In this document: positions 22,817 to 29,996 of the stretch, piece by piece
Position numbering within the stretch: position 1 is the stretch's first letter
How the letters are laid out: every line of letters begins with the position of its first letter
From: an uncultured Muribaculaceae bacterium
GTDB lineage: Bacteria; Bacteroidota; Bacteroidia; Bacteroidales; Muribaculaceae
Length of the DNA: 30,113 nt
NCBI GenBank assembly: GCA_902494515.1
Contig: CABUTS010000032.1
Coordinates: 1 to 30,113 of the forward strand
Direction of reading: 5' to 3'
Position numbers and translations under genes: made by a program
Notes under the pieces: generated by a model
Told to the model about the DNA's origin: nothing
The model's input: only the letters and a program-made list of their open reading frames with translations
Database searches by the model: none

Positions 22817-23844
22817 GTGCCGGGGAGCTGATTGTGGAAAAGGGCGCCGACGAGGGTCATGGTGCGCTGCGGACGGTTGCGGGTCGCCCATTCCAGCGGG
22901 GTGCCGAGAACCTCTTCCATGATTTTGCAGACATCGAAACCGTAGGCTTCGAGCGACGGGCGTGCCTTCTCGGGGAAACGGCAGGGTTTTCCTTCAGGAC
23001 GGGAACATGCCGGACAGAATTTACACATACTCGTCAGTCCGCACGAAAGGCCGCCGTATTCCTGCTCTAACTCCAGCAGCTTGTTTTCCATTATATTGCG
23101 CGGTTCCTGAAGGAACTCCGTGATGTCCCAGTCCGGGGGCGTTTTCTCGGGAAGTTCCACTTTGATACCTGCAATCAGGACTGTCTGCCACTTTTGAAGC
23201 TTTTCGGTCGTGTCGAAATCGAACGGCGGACACAGCCAGCTTTTGCCGTAGTTTTCACACTGGCGGCAACATTGCTCGAACCGCTCGACGTCGCGATAGA
23301 CTTTGAGCATCTGTTCTACCGGAATTTCGGTCGTGATAATCTGTTGCATCATAAGAATTGGTTTTTCATCGGGTCCGGGCGCCTCGAAGTTGGCAAGAAA
23401 GCCGGCGAGTTCCTGCTCACTGACCTTCTGGTCGTGGGGACCCAGACCGCTGCGTCGGGAGAGCCGCTCGCGGATCACCTCCGGAGCGGGGCAACAGTAA
23501 ATTAATATACTTGAGACACCGCGACGCCGGCACAGCTGCCGGATTTTGTCGCGTATGAAACGTTTGCAGAGCGGAGCGTCGACCACCGCCTTCGCGCCGA
23601 GGCTAAGAGTAGTCTCCAGAGCCTCGACAATCATCGAGTCGGCCGACATGAAAATCTCCTGGCGTCGCTCGGCGCTGAAAGTCAGGAAGTCGGAGTCATA
23701 CCGGTCCCAGATAAGCTGGTCGGCCGATATGACTCTGTAACCTCTGGCGACATATTGCCGGGCGCAGAAGGTCTTGCCTGACCCGCTGACGCCGCAGATT
23801 ATAATCACCTGAGGTGGTTTGCTGTCCTGAACCGGAGATGTCAT
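22798..23844 (-). CDS. P-loop kinase-like domain fused to DUF2284
   Basis: A 348-residue protein with two parts. Residues about 12-165 are a P-loop kinase-like (AAA_33/zeta-type) domain: Walker A GVSGSGKT at 18-25, a VISADQLIWD strand, a VVDAPLCKRFIRDKI segment, and an arginine-rich lid (RERLSRRSG). Residues about 168-345 match DUF2284, a predicted metal-binding domain: C192, C193 and C196 with ENYGKSWLCPPFDFD (C205), then C268, C274, C277, C280 and C288, enough to bind an iron-sulfur cluster or other metal. DUF2284 proteins are usually single-domain, so the fusion is unusual. One uninterrupted frame covers both parts, arguing against an assembly artefact. It follows a DUF362 gene by 49 bp on the same strand and is probably cotranscribed. 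Substrate unknown. Confidence 0.82.
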   Translation of the reverse strand: MTSPVQDSKPPQVIIICGVSGSGKTFCARQYVARGYRVISADQLIWDRYDSDFLTFSAERRQEIFMSADSMIVEALETTLSLGAKAVVDAPLCKRFIRDKIRQLCRRRGVSSILIYCCPAPEVIRERLSRRSGLGPHDQKVSEQELAGFLANFEAPGPDEKPILMMQQIITTEIPVEQMLKVYRDVERFEQCCRQCENYGKSWLCPPFDFDTTEKLQKWQTVLIAGIKVELPEKTPPDWDITEFLQEPRNIMENKLLELEQEYGGLSCGLTSMCKFCPACSRPEGKPCRFPEKARPSLEAYGFDVCKIMEEVLGTPLEWATRNRPQRTMTLVGALFHNQLPGTIKFQL

Positions 23845-23893
23845 AGAAATAGTTTATATGCCGCAGACGAATTGGACTTTCAGTGCGGAGTTT

Positions 23894-24784
23894 TCAGAGT
23901 TGAATCTCTTTCAGCTCGTATTTCTGGGAGCCGAGGCCGAGCTGTTCGGCGTAGTCGAGGATATGGGTTGCGTTGCGGCTTTCCATGCGCTCGATCAGGT
24001 GCACCTTGCCGGGGTCGGTGGAATTGTAAACCATGTCGATGCAGGCACGGTCGAGGGCTACGGGGTCAAGCGATGCGAGGATACCGAGGTCTTTCATCTC
24101 CACGGGTTCCGGTTCGGCTACGCAGTCGCAGTCGACCGAAAGGTTGTTGGCCACGCTGATAAACAGGATATTATCCTTGGCGACGTCGAAAACGGATTCG
24201 CAGGCCTCGGCCATCGATTCCAGGAAGTCGTCCTGCGGCGGAACATTATCCCAGTCCACGGGCACGTCGGTAGACTTGCCGGCGGTATGAATCAGTGCTT
24301 TGCCCTGGGCCGAAGCCATGCCGATTGCCACATTCTTCAGCGCTCCGCCGAAGCCGGCCATCGGGTGCCCCTTGAAATGCGACAGCACCATGGTGAAATC
24401 GTAGTTGCGCCAGTTCTTGCCGACGAGATTATGGGTGAGGTGACGGCCGTTCTTCACCGGGAGTTCCATCGAGCCGCCGTCGTCCATGATGTCGACCTCG
24501 GCGATGGCGGTGAAACCGTGCTCGGCGGCGGTCTGCAGGTGGTCGAAAGTGTTGCAGCGCTTGCCGTCGTATGCGGTGTTGCACTCCACAATTGTGCCGT
24601 CGACCATCTTGACGAGTTTCTTGATCACATCGACACTGAGATGGTTGGGGTTACCGGCTTCGCCGGTCGACAGCTTGACGGCCACGCGCCCTTTGGCTTC
24701 GCGACCGAGTGCCTTATACATTGCCACGAGATTATCAGCATTGATTTTCGGGCAAAAATATACTGTGGATTTCTTTTCTTCCAT
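23894..24784 (-). CDS. DUF362 family protein
   Basis: A 296-residue DUF362 protein. I start it at 24784 (MEEKKSTVYFCPKINADN); the frame is open 21 codons upstream, but that stretch contains the candidate -7 element. The hallmark SHFKGHPMAGFGGALKN lies at about 125-141 and GIASLD-type ILASLDPVALDRAC near 225-238. Many DUF362 proteins carry a ferredoxin-like CxxCxxC insertion; here only scattered cysteines (C68, C209, C211) are seen, so it is the shorter form. Members have been annotated as iron-sulfur proteins, but no activity is established. It heads a two-gene leftward unit with the DUF2284 fusion; the shared theme is metal or iron-sulfur chemistry, by inference. Confidence 0.88.
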   Translation of the reverse strand: MEEKKSTVYFCPKINADNLVAMYKALGREAKGRVAVKLSTGEAGNPNHLSVDVIKKLVKMVDGTIVECNTAYDGKRCNTFDHLQTAAEHGFTAIAEVDIMDDGGSMELPVKNGRHLTHNLVGKNWRNYDFTMVLSHFKGHPMAGFGGALKNVAIGMASAQGKALIHTAGKSTDVPVDWDNVPPQDDFLESMAEACESVFDVAKDNILFISVANNLSVDCDCVAEPEPVEMKDLGILASLDPVALDRACIDMVYNSTDPGKVHLIERMESRNATHILDYAEQLGLGSQKYELKEIQL

Positions 24785-24810
24785 AATTTCCAGAAGCTGA
24801 TGTAATTCTA

Positions 24811-24869
24811 CTGCAAATATAACCATATTTTTTGAAACATGGTGCAACTGGTGTGAAATATATTTGCAG
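24811..24869. promoter_or_regulatory. Divergent -7 elements as an 11-bp inverted repeat
   Basis: CTGCAAATATA (24811-24821) and TATATTTGCAG (24859-24869) are perfect inverted copies separated by 37 bp. Each contains TATATTTG, on the minus strand for DUF362 and on the plus strand with no gene for 370 bp. No matching TTTG was found at the proper -33 distance for either. Confidence 0.45.
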
Positions 24870-24995
24870 AAATTTCGATTTGACAGATAATCATGAAGTC
24901 CGGGTTGTGAAATATGCTGATTTGATGCGCTTTGATTACATTAAATTGAATCGGTTGTTTTGATGCTGGACTGAGAAAATTGGAAATCCATAATA

Positions 24996-25085
24996 TTGGG
25001 AAACTGTTGTAAATTTCCGAAAATATTTTGTAAATAATTGGTAATTAGATTTATAAAAATTTTGAGTACTCTGAAAGTTTCCCAA
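24996..25085. repeat. Long-spaced inverted repeat upstream of nrdD
   Basis: TTGGGAAACT (24996-25005) and AGTTTCCCAA (25076-25085) are perfect complements 70 bp apart, upstream of the nrdD promoter. They may be paired regulator sites. The sequence does not match the NrdR box pattern I know. Confidence 0.4.
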
Positions 25086-25120
25086 AACGGAAATTATCTG
25101 GAAAAATATTTGATAAAAAG

Positions 25121-25152
25121 TTTGCTAAATCGAAATATTGTTTGTACTTTTG
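25121..25152 (+). promoter_or_regulatory. nrdD promoter
   Basis: TTTG (25121-25124), 20 bp, TACTTTTG (25145-25152): a full match to the Bacteroidales consensus, in AT-rich DNA. Predicted start near 25159 gives a leader of about 80 nt. Confidence 0.85.
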
Positions 25153-25238
25153 TCCGTGGATAATCTCACCCGATTGTCCATATTTTTTGAGTTTTCTCCA
25201 ACACCTTTTTTACAACATCGCAACCTCCTGTTCTCACC

Positions 25239-27446
25239 ATGATACAGACTGTCCTCAAGCGCGACGGACGAATCGTCGGCTATAACGAAGAAAAAATCAA
25301 GGCCGCAATCCGCAAGGCCATGCTCACCACGCCCTTAGGCGAGGATGAGCCGCTGATTCAGAAAATCGCCGACCGTATCGGTGTGTCGGGCAAGGAACAG
25401 ATGACTGTGGAGGAGATTCAGGACCGAGTGGAAATCGAGCTGATGAAGTCGCCGCGCAAGGAGGTGGCCAAGCGCTACATCGCCTACCGCGACCAGCGCA
25501 GCATCGCCCGCCGCGCCAAAACCCGCGATATCTTTCTCGAAATCATCGAGGCCAAGAACACCGACATCACCCGCGAGAACGCCAACATGAACACAGATTC
25601 TCCCGCGGGAATGATGATGAAGTTCGCCTCCGAAACCACCAAACCGTTCGTCGACGACTACCTGCTCTCCCCCGAGGCCCGTCAGGCTGTACGCGACGGT
25701 TATCTCCACATTCACGACAAGGACTACTACCCCACCAAGTCGCTGACCTGCGTGCAGCATCCCCTCGACAAGATTCTGCAGCACGGTTTCGTGGCCGGTC
25801 ACGGCGAATCCCGCCCGGCCAAGCGCATCGAGACTGCCAGTGTCATAGCCTGCATCTCGCTGGAGACCGCGCAGAACGAAATGCATGGCGGTCAGGCTAT
25901 CCCCGCTTTCGACTTCTATCTTGCGCCGTTCGTGCGCTCCTCTTTTATCGAGGAGCTGAAGAAGGCCGAGACCATGATGGAGCTTGACCTCAGCGAATAC
26001 TACAATGTTCCGCTGAAGGACTACGTCCACAAGCCGCTCGACGGCCTGAAGGGTGTGGACCGCGCGCTGCAGCATGCCATGAACTGCACCGTCAGCCGCG
26101 TGCATCAGTCAATGGAGGCGTTCATCCACAACATGAACACCATTCATTCGCGCGGCGGCAACCAGGTTGTGTTCTCCTCGATCAACTATGGCACCGACAC
26201 TTCGGCCGAAGGGCGTTGCGTCATCCGTGAGCTGCTGAACTCCACCTACGAGGGTGTCGGCAACGGCGCCACCGCCATATTCCCGATTCAGATCTGGAAG
26301 AAGAAACGGGGTGTGAACTACGAGCCGGGCGACCCGAACTACGACCTGTATCATATCGCCTGCAAGGTGACCGCCCGCCGTTTCTTCCCGAACTTCGTGA
26401 ACCTTGACGCCACGTTTAACCAGCACGAGAAATGGACCCCCGACGATCCCGACCGCTATCTCTATGAGGTGGCGACCATGGGTTGCCGCACCCGTGTTTT
26501 CGAGAACCGTTACGGCGACAAGACCTCCATCGGCCGCGGCAACATCAGTTTCTCCACCATCAACATCGTGCGTCTGGCAATCGAGTGTATGCAGATTCAG
26601 GACTCCGCCGAGCGCATCGAGCGCTTCTTCCGCAAACTCGATGACTTGCTGGAGATTACAGCCCGTCAGTTAAACGACCGCTTTAACTTCCAGAAGACCG
26701 CCCTTGCCAAGCAGTTCCCGCTTGTGATGTCGCTTCTCTGGAAAGGTTCCGAGCAGCTCGGCCCCAACGACACCATCGAACCGGTCATCAATCAGGGTAC
26801 CCTCGGCATCGGTTTCATCGGCCTGGCCGAATGTCTCGTAGCCCTCACCGGCAAGCATCACGGCGAGTCTGAGGAAGCGCAGAATCTCGGCCTTCGGATT
26901 GTGTCGCACATGCGTTCACGTGCCAACGAATTCTCTGAAACCTACGGCCATAATTATTCGATTCTCGCCACTCCGGCCGAGGGTCTTTCCGGCAAGTTCA
27001 CCGCCAAGGACCGCAAGTCGTTCGGCATCATTCCCGGCGTCACCGATAAGGTATATTACACCAACTCGAACCATGTTCCGGTGTATTACCACTGCTCGCC
27101 GCGCCATAAGGCGAAGATCGAAGGTCCCTACCATACTCTCACCCGCGGCGGACATATCTTCTATGTGGAGATCGACGGCGACGCCACCCACAATCCTCAG
27201 GCCATCGCCGACATCGTTGACCTGATGGACAAGAACGACATCGGTTACTGTTCGGTGAACCACAACCGCAACCGCTGCATGGAATGTGGTTACGAAGACG
27301 CGCAGGATCACCTTGAATTCTGCCCCAAATGCGGCAGTAAGAACATCGACAAACTGCAGCGCATCACCGGCTATCTCGTCGGCACCACCGACCGCTGGAA
27401 TTCCGCGAAGCTCGCCGAACTCAAGGACCGCGTGGTACACAAATAA
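25239..27446 (+). CDS. nrdD: Anaerobic ribonucleoside-triphosphate reductase
   Basis: A 735-residue class III ribonucleotide reductase that makes dNTPs under anaerobic conditions using a glycyl radical. Residues about 1-95 are an ATP-cone allosteric domain (LKRDGRIVGYNEEKI). The large barrel follows. Near the C-terminus a zinc site is formed by C680, C683, C695 and C698 (CMECG and CPKCG), and the radical loop reads RITGYLVGTTDRWN, with G711 as the likely radical glycine by comparison with the RVCGY motif of other NrdD proteins. The activase gene nrdG follows 142 bp later. A full-consensus promoter precedes the gene. The stop codon lies in a 20-bp repeat array, and a hairpin lies between the two genes. 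No sign of damage. Confidence 0.97.
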   Translation: MIQTVLKRDGRIVGYNEEKIKAAIRKAMLTTPLGEDEPLIQKIADRIGVSGKEQMTVEEIQDRVEIELMKSPRKEVAKRYIAYRDQRSIARRAKTRDIFLEIIEAKNTDITRENANMNTDSPAGMMMKFASETTKPFVDDYLLSPEARQAVRDGYLHIHDKDYYPTKSLTCVQHPLDKILQHGFVAGHGESRPAKRIETASVIACISLETAQNEMHGGQAIPAFDFYLAPFVRSSFIEELKKAETMMELDLSEYYNVPLKDYVHKPLDGLKGVDRALQHAMNCTVSRVHQSMEAFIHNMNTIHSRGGNQVVFSSINYGTDTSAEGRCVIRELLNSTYEGVGNGATAIFPIQIWKKKRGVNYEPGDPNYDLYHIACKVTARRFFPNFVNLDATFNQHEKWTPDDPDRYLYEVATMGCRTRVFENRYGDKTSIGRGNISFSTINIVRLAIECMQIQDSAERIERFFRKLDDLLEITARQLNDRFNFQKTALAKQFPLVMSLLWKGSEQLGPNDTIEPVINQGTLGIGFIGLAECLVALTGKHHGESEEAQNLGLRIVSHMRSRANEFSETYGHNYSILATPAEGLSGKFTAKDRKSFGIIPGVTDKVYYTNSNHVPVYYHCSPRHKAKIEGPYHTLTRGGHIFYVEIDGDATHNPQAIADIVDLMDKNDIGYCSVNHNRNRCMECGYEDAQDHLEFCPKCGSKNIDKLQRITGYLVGTTDRWNSAKLAELKDRVVHK

Positions 27447-27510
27447 AACTGTGCGTTCAAAAGTAAGATTGTGCGTTTACACTTAAGGTTGTGTCGTACA
27501 AATAAGAATA
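27439..27510 (+). repeat. 20-bp tandem repeat spanning the nrdD stop codon
   Basis: Units at 27439-27458, 27459-27478, 27479-27497 (19 bp) and a partial one from 27498. Each has TAA at the same offset: 27444 (the real stop), 27464, 27484 and 27503. Since the period is not a multiple of three, the TAAs cover all three frames. The shared core is GTGCGTT, degraded in the third unit. Confidence 0.85.
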
Positions 27511-27532
27511 TAATTTCATTTTCGTTATGAAC

Positions 27533-27573
27533 AAAACCATCTGCAGTTGCGAAGTGCAATTACAGATGGTTTT
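27533..27573 (+). terminator. Hairpin between nrdD and nrdG
   Basis: An 18-nt arm at 27533-27550 pairs with 27556-27573 with one mismatch and one G-U pair around a 5-nt loop; the outer pairs are AAAA/TTTT. It ends 15 bp before the nrdG ATG. It may partially stop transcription, lowering activase relative to reductase, or mask the nrdG start. Confidence 0.75.
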
Positions 27574-27588
27574 CACAACTTGTCTCAG

Positions 27589-28077
27589 ATGAAACTTCGT
27601 GTGCTTGACATAGTTCCCGGAACATCGGTTGATGGTCCCGGGCTAAGAACGTCGATATATTTCGCGGGATGCGCCCATCATTGTCCGGGGTGTCACAACC
27701 CCGAATCATGGGATTTTGCCGGTGGCCGGGAGATGACAACGGACGAAATCGTGGAGGAGATCGAACGCCACGGTTTCAACGTAACATTCTCGGGCGGCGA
27801 CCCGCTTTATCAGCTCCCGGGAGTCCTTGAGCTTGCCCGGAAACTGACGGAACTCGGCTATACCCTCTGGTGTTACACCGGATTCCTGTGGGAGGAAGTC
27901 TGCTCCTCCGAAGAGATGTCGGCGCTCCTCCCCTACCTCGAGGTGCTGGTCGACGGCCCCTTCCGTCAGGAACTCCGCGACATTTCGCTGCTGTTCCGCG
28001 GCTCCTCGAACCAGCGCCTTATCCGCGTCGCCCCCTCCACCCCATCCGCCCCCATCCTCTGGCACTCGGAGTTTTAG
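27589..28077 (+). CDS. nrdG: Anaerobic ribonucleotide reductase activating protein (radical SAM)
   Basis: A 162-residue radical SAM activase that puts the glycyl radical on NrdD. I start it at 27589 (MKLRVLDIVPGTSVDGPGLR); the 14 codons upstream in frame are in the hairpin. The cluster-binding motif C28-x3-C32-x2-C35 sits in FAGCAHHCPGCHNPESWDF, followed by FSGGDPLYQLPGVLELA (SAM contact) and the late LLPYLEVLVDGPFRQELRD plus FRGSSNQRLI, all typical of NrdG. Length is normal. It depends on a reductant such as flavodoxin, and a flavodoxin gene is present at 15982. It is convergent with the vWA gene, 60 bp apart, with no clear terminator between them. Confidence 0.95.
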   Translation: MKLRVLDIVPGTSVDGPGLRTSIYFAGCAHHCPGCHNPESWDFAGGREMTTDEIVEEIERHGFNVTFSGGDPLYQLPGVLELARKLTELGYTLWCYTGFLWEEVCSSEEMSALLPYLEVLVDGPFRQELRDISLLFRGSSNQRLIRVAPSTPSAPILWHSEF

Positions 28078-28137
28078 GAAATCACGGAGGGAGATGAATG
28101 AGAGTTTCGGGGAATGACGTTGCCGGGGGCGGGAGAG

Positions 28138-28821
28138 TTATTTTTTGAAGAAGGAGGCGGAGCGGGATTTGCGGGCTTTGATGCGCTCTTCCTGCGACAT
28201 GGGTTCGCAGCAGCCGTCTTCTTCATAGGCGCGGCGGTCCATTTCATAGTCGGCGATGCTCTGCGACATCTTGTTGAACATAATGCGGGTGCTTCTGTCG
28301 TTGTTGTCAAAGGAGAGGCGGTTGTCGATGTTCAGGTCGGAGCCCATCTTTTCGAGGTCGATGTTGGCACCGATGAGGTTGACTGTCCACCCCATTTCGC
28401 GAACCTGCGAAATCAGCCGGGCCACCTTCTCCCAGGTGTAGTGACGGGAGGCGTTTTCGTAGCCGTCGGTGATGATGGAGATGTTGGCGGTGGCGTCCTC
28501 GTGGGTTGCGGCGATTGCTTTCAGATCGACAATTGTCGAGCCGACGGCGTCGAGCAGCGGGGTCATGCCAGTGGGCTGATAGTCGTGAGGGGTGATTTCG
28601 CGGGCTTCCTCGGCGAAGATGTTGCGGCAGATGTAGCGCGAGTTGCGTCCACCGTCGTCAAAGGCATAGATGGAGACGAAGGAGCGCGACTTGCCGTCGG
28701 AAGTCTTCTGGAGGTTCTTGACGGTCTGGATGATTTCGTTGCAGCCGGAGATTGTGGCTTTGGTGCAGCCTGCCATTGAACCGGATTCGTCGAGGATAAT
28801 GAGGTTGAAAATCGTAGTCAT
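28138..28821 (-). CDS. Von Willebrand factor A domain protein
   Basis: A 227-residue cytoplasmic vWA protein. I start it at 28821 (MTTIFNLIILDESGSM); the in-frame upstream ATG at 28863 would add 14 unrelated residues. The metal-ion-dependent adhesion site is complete: D11, S13 and S15 in DESGSM, T87 in TGMTPLLD, D119 in ITDG. The C-terminal tail (about 195-227) is basic and ends SASFFKK. No signal peptide or membrane segment, unlike BatA/BatB-type vWA proteins; TerY-like or stand-alone vWA proteins are closer. It starts 45 bp after the Nudix regulator gene's stop and is probably cotranscribed with it, so it may be under that regulator's control. Partner unknown. Confidence 0.85.
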   Translation of the reverse strand: MTTIFNLIILDESGSMAGCTKATISGCNEIIQTVKNLQKTSDGKSRSFVSIYAFDDGGRNSRYICRNIFAEEAREITPHDYQPTGMTPLLDAVGSTIVDLKAIAATHEDATANISIITDGYENASRHYTWEKVARLISQVREMGWTVNLIGANIDLEKMGSDLNIDNRLSFDNNDRSTRIMFNKMSQSIADYEMDRRAYEEDGCCEPMSQEERIKARKSRSASFFKK

Positions 28822-28866
28822 TTTGTTGGAATTTTGAGGGTTTGACGTTCCGCAATCCTGCACTTA

Positions 28867-29736
28867 TCAGAAATCGAAAAGGTTTTTGGTCGAACCGCTG
28901 GAGGTGTCTGGGGCATCATCGGAGCCGTCGGCCTGGCTTCGGCGGTAGAGTTTGCTGCGGCGCTGTGACATTGAAGCCGACGCCTCGCAAGCTTGTGTTC
29001 CGGGTAAACCGTCCTCACACTGTTCGGGGTGGATAGCCGACGGAGCATCGACCTCCTCGACCATTCCCGACTGCAGCATCTTGCGAAGAAAGTTGCGGCG
29101 GTCGTACGATACGCCTGTGATGGCCTCGTAGACTTTCCGGAGCTGGTCGGCCGAGAAATTCTCCTGCAACAGATTGAAGGCGACCTTACGGGTCCGGATG
29201 ATTTCGCGGAGATGGGCGCGGGCGGCGTCAATAATCATCTGGTGGTCGAAAGCCAGCGGCGGAAGATACTCCAGATCGAACCAGGCGGCGTGTGCTGCGT
29301 CATCACCGCCGGCAACACTGTAGAGCGACGGATTGACCAGGGCGATAAACGCCACTGTGACAACCCTTTCGCGAGGGTCGCGGTCGGGCTTGCTGAAAAC
29401 GTGGAACTGATCGAGGTAGACATGCCGGAGGTTTGTTTCCTCATATAGCTCGCGGGCTGCGCATTGTTCGATGGTTTCATCCTCCCTCAGGAAGCCGCCG
29501 GGCAAAGCCCAGTAGCCTTTGAAGGGTTCAATGCCTCGTTCGATCAGCAGCAGTTTCAGACCCTCTCCGTCGAATCCGAAAACCACACAGTCGGCGGTCA
29601 TCGAGGGACGTGGGTAGCGGTAGGTGTATACGCCCGGGCGGTCGGGGTTCTCAGTCGGTTTTTCAGAATCCGGGGAAACCGGTATTCCGGGATTATCCTT
29701 TTCTTTTTTGTTGTGCTTGAAATCAAAAATGGCCAT
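28867..29736 (-). CDS. Nudix domain-winged helix regulator (NrtR/AraR-like)
   Basis: A 289-residue protein joining a Nudix domain (about 45-175) to a C-terminal winged helix (about 180-240: NFSADQLRKVYEAITGVSYDRRNFLRKML), the layout of NrtR/AraR-type repressors that sense ADP-ribose, a sugar or a related ligand. The Nudix box runs G81-x5-E87-x7-R95-E96-L-Y-E99-E100-T-N102-L, so only the usual Gly (N102) is changed; hydrolase activity may remain. A charged N-terminus and a low-complexity tail (240-289) are extra. I start at 29736 (MAIFDFKHNKK) because the in-frame ATG at 29766 lies beyond the predicted transcription start. Two 19-bp palindromes around its promoter suggest autoregulation. The vWA gene follows. 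The ligand cannot be told from sequence. Confidence 0.87.
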   Translation of the reverse strand: MAIFDFKHNKKEKDNPGIPVSPDSEKPTENPDRPGVYTYRYPRPSMTADCVVFGFDGEGLKLLLIERGIEPFKGYWALPGGFLREDETIEQCAARELYEETNLRHVYLDQFHVFSKPDRDPRERVVTVAFIALVNPSLYSVAGGDDAAHAAWFDLEYLPPLAFDHQMIIDAARAHLREIIRTRKVAFNLLQENFSADQLRKVYEAITGVSYDRRNFLRKMLQSGMVEEVDAPSAIHPEQCEDGLPGTQACEASASMSQRRSKLYRRSQADGSDDAPDTSSGSTKNLFDF

Positions 29737-29747
29737 ATTTGAAGTTC

Positions 29748-29819
29748 TTGCGTTATTTTGACGCAAAGTTACGACAGAATTATTGAATCTCCAAATATTT
29801 TTGCGTCTTTTTGACGCAA
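29748..29819 (-). promoter_or_regulatory. Nudix regulator promoter with twin 19-bp operators
   Basis: On the minus strand TTTG (29795-29792), 20 bp, TAACTTTG (29771-29764) is a full consensus promoter with its start near 29757. Palindrome 1, TTGCGTTATTTTGACGCAA (29748-29766), covers the start and part of the -7 element. Palindrome 2, TTGCGTCTTTTTGACGCAA (29801-29819), lies just upstream of the -33. They differ at two positions and are 53 bp apart, about five helical turns. Confidence 0.85.
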
Positions 29820-29948
29820 CGCGGTGATTTTTGGGCGAAACTCAATAAATTTTGGATGAAGCTGATTTTCTTAAACTTTTTTTGACGGGAAATGTTAATC
29901 AGATATAATCCTCAATAAAGCTTTTTAAATAATCCCATCACAGAAATC

Positions 29949-29996
29949 CTCTCCCCGACAATCCTGTCCGATCTCTCCCCGATAATCTTGTTCGAT
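29949..29996. repeat. 24-bp direct repeat beside a transposase remnant
   Basis: Two adjacent 24-bp units at 29949-29972 and 29973-29996, differing at about three positions, with the core CTCTCCCCGA. They abut the remnant at its upstream side. Confidence 0.8.

Larger units (their letters stand above)
24785..25238. other. AT-rich divergent control region between DUF362 and nrdD
   Basis: About 450 bp without a gene, much more AT-rich than its flanks. It holds a leftward -7 element for DUF362 (24814-24821), a matching rightward TATATTTG (24859-24866), a 10-bp inverted repeat (24996-25005 with 25076-25085) and the strong nrdD promoter (25121-25152). No RNA gene recognised. Confidence 0.6.

Noticed and set aside
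23858..23893. Possible stop-codon repeat at the DUF362 3' end
   Set aside because: Only about a dozen bases (CTCTGAAAACTCC and CACTGAAAGTCC) look alike; too weak to separate from chance.
28057..28127. Possible repeat at the nrdG 3' end
   Set aside because: Partial similarity around GAGTTTT and GAGTTTC with a long offset and many mismatches; not convincing.
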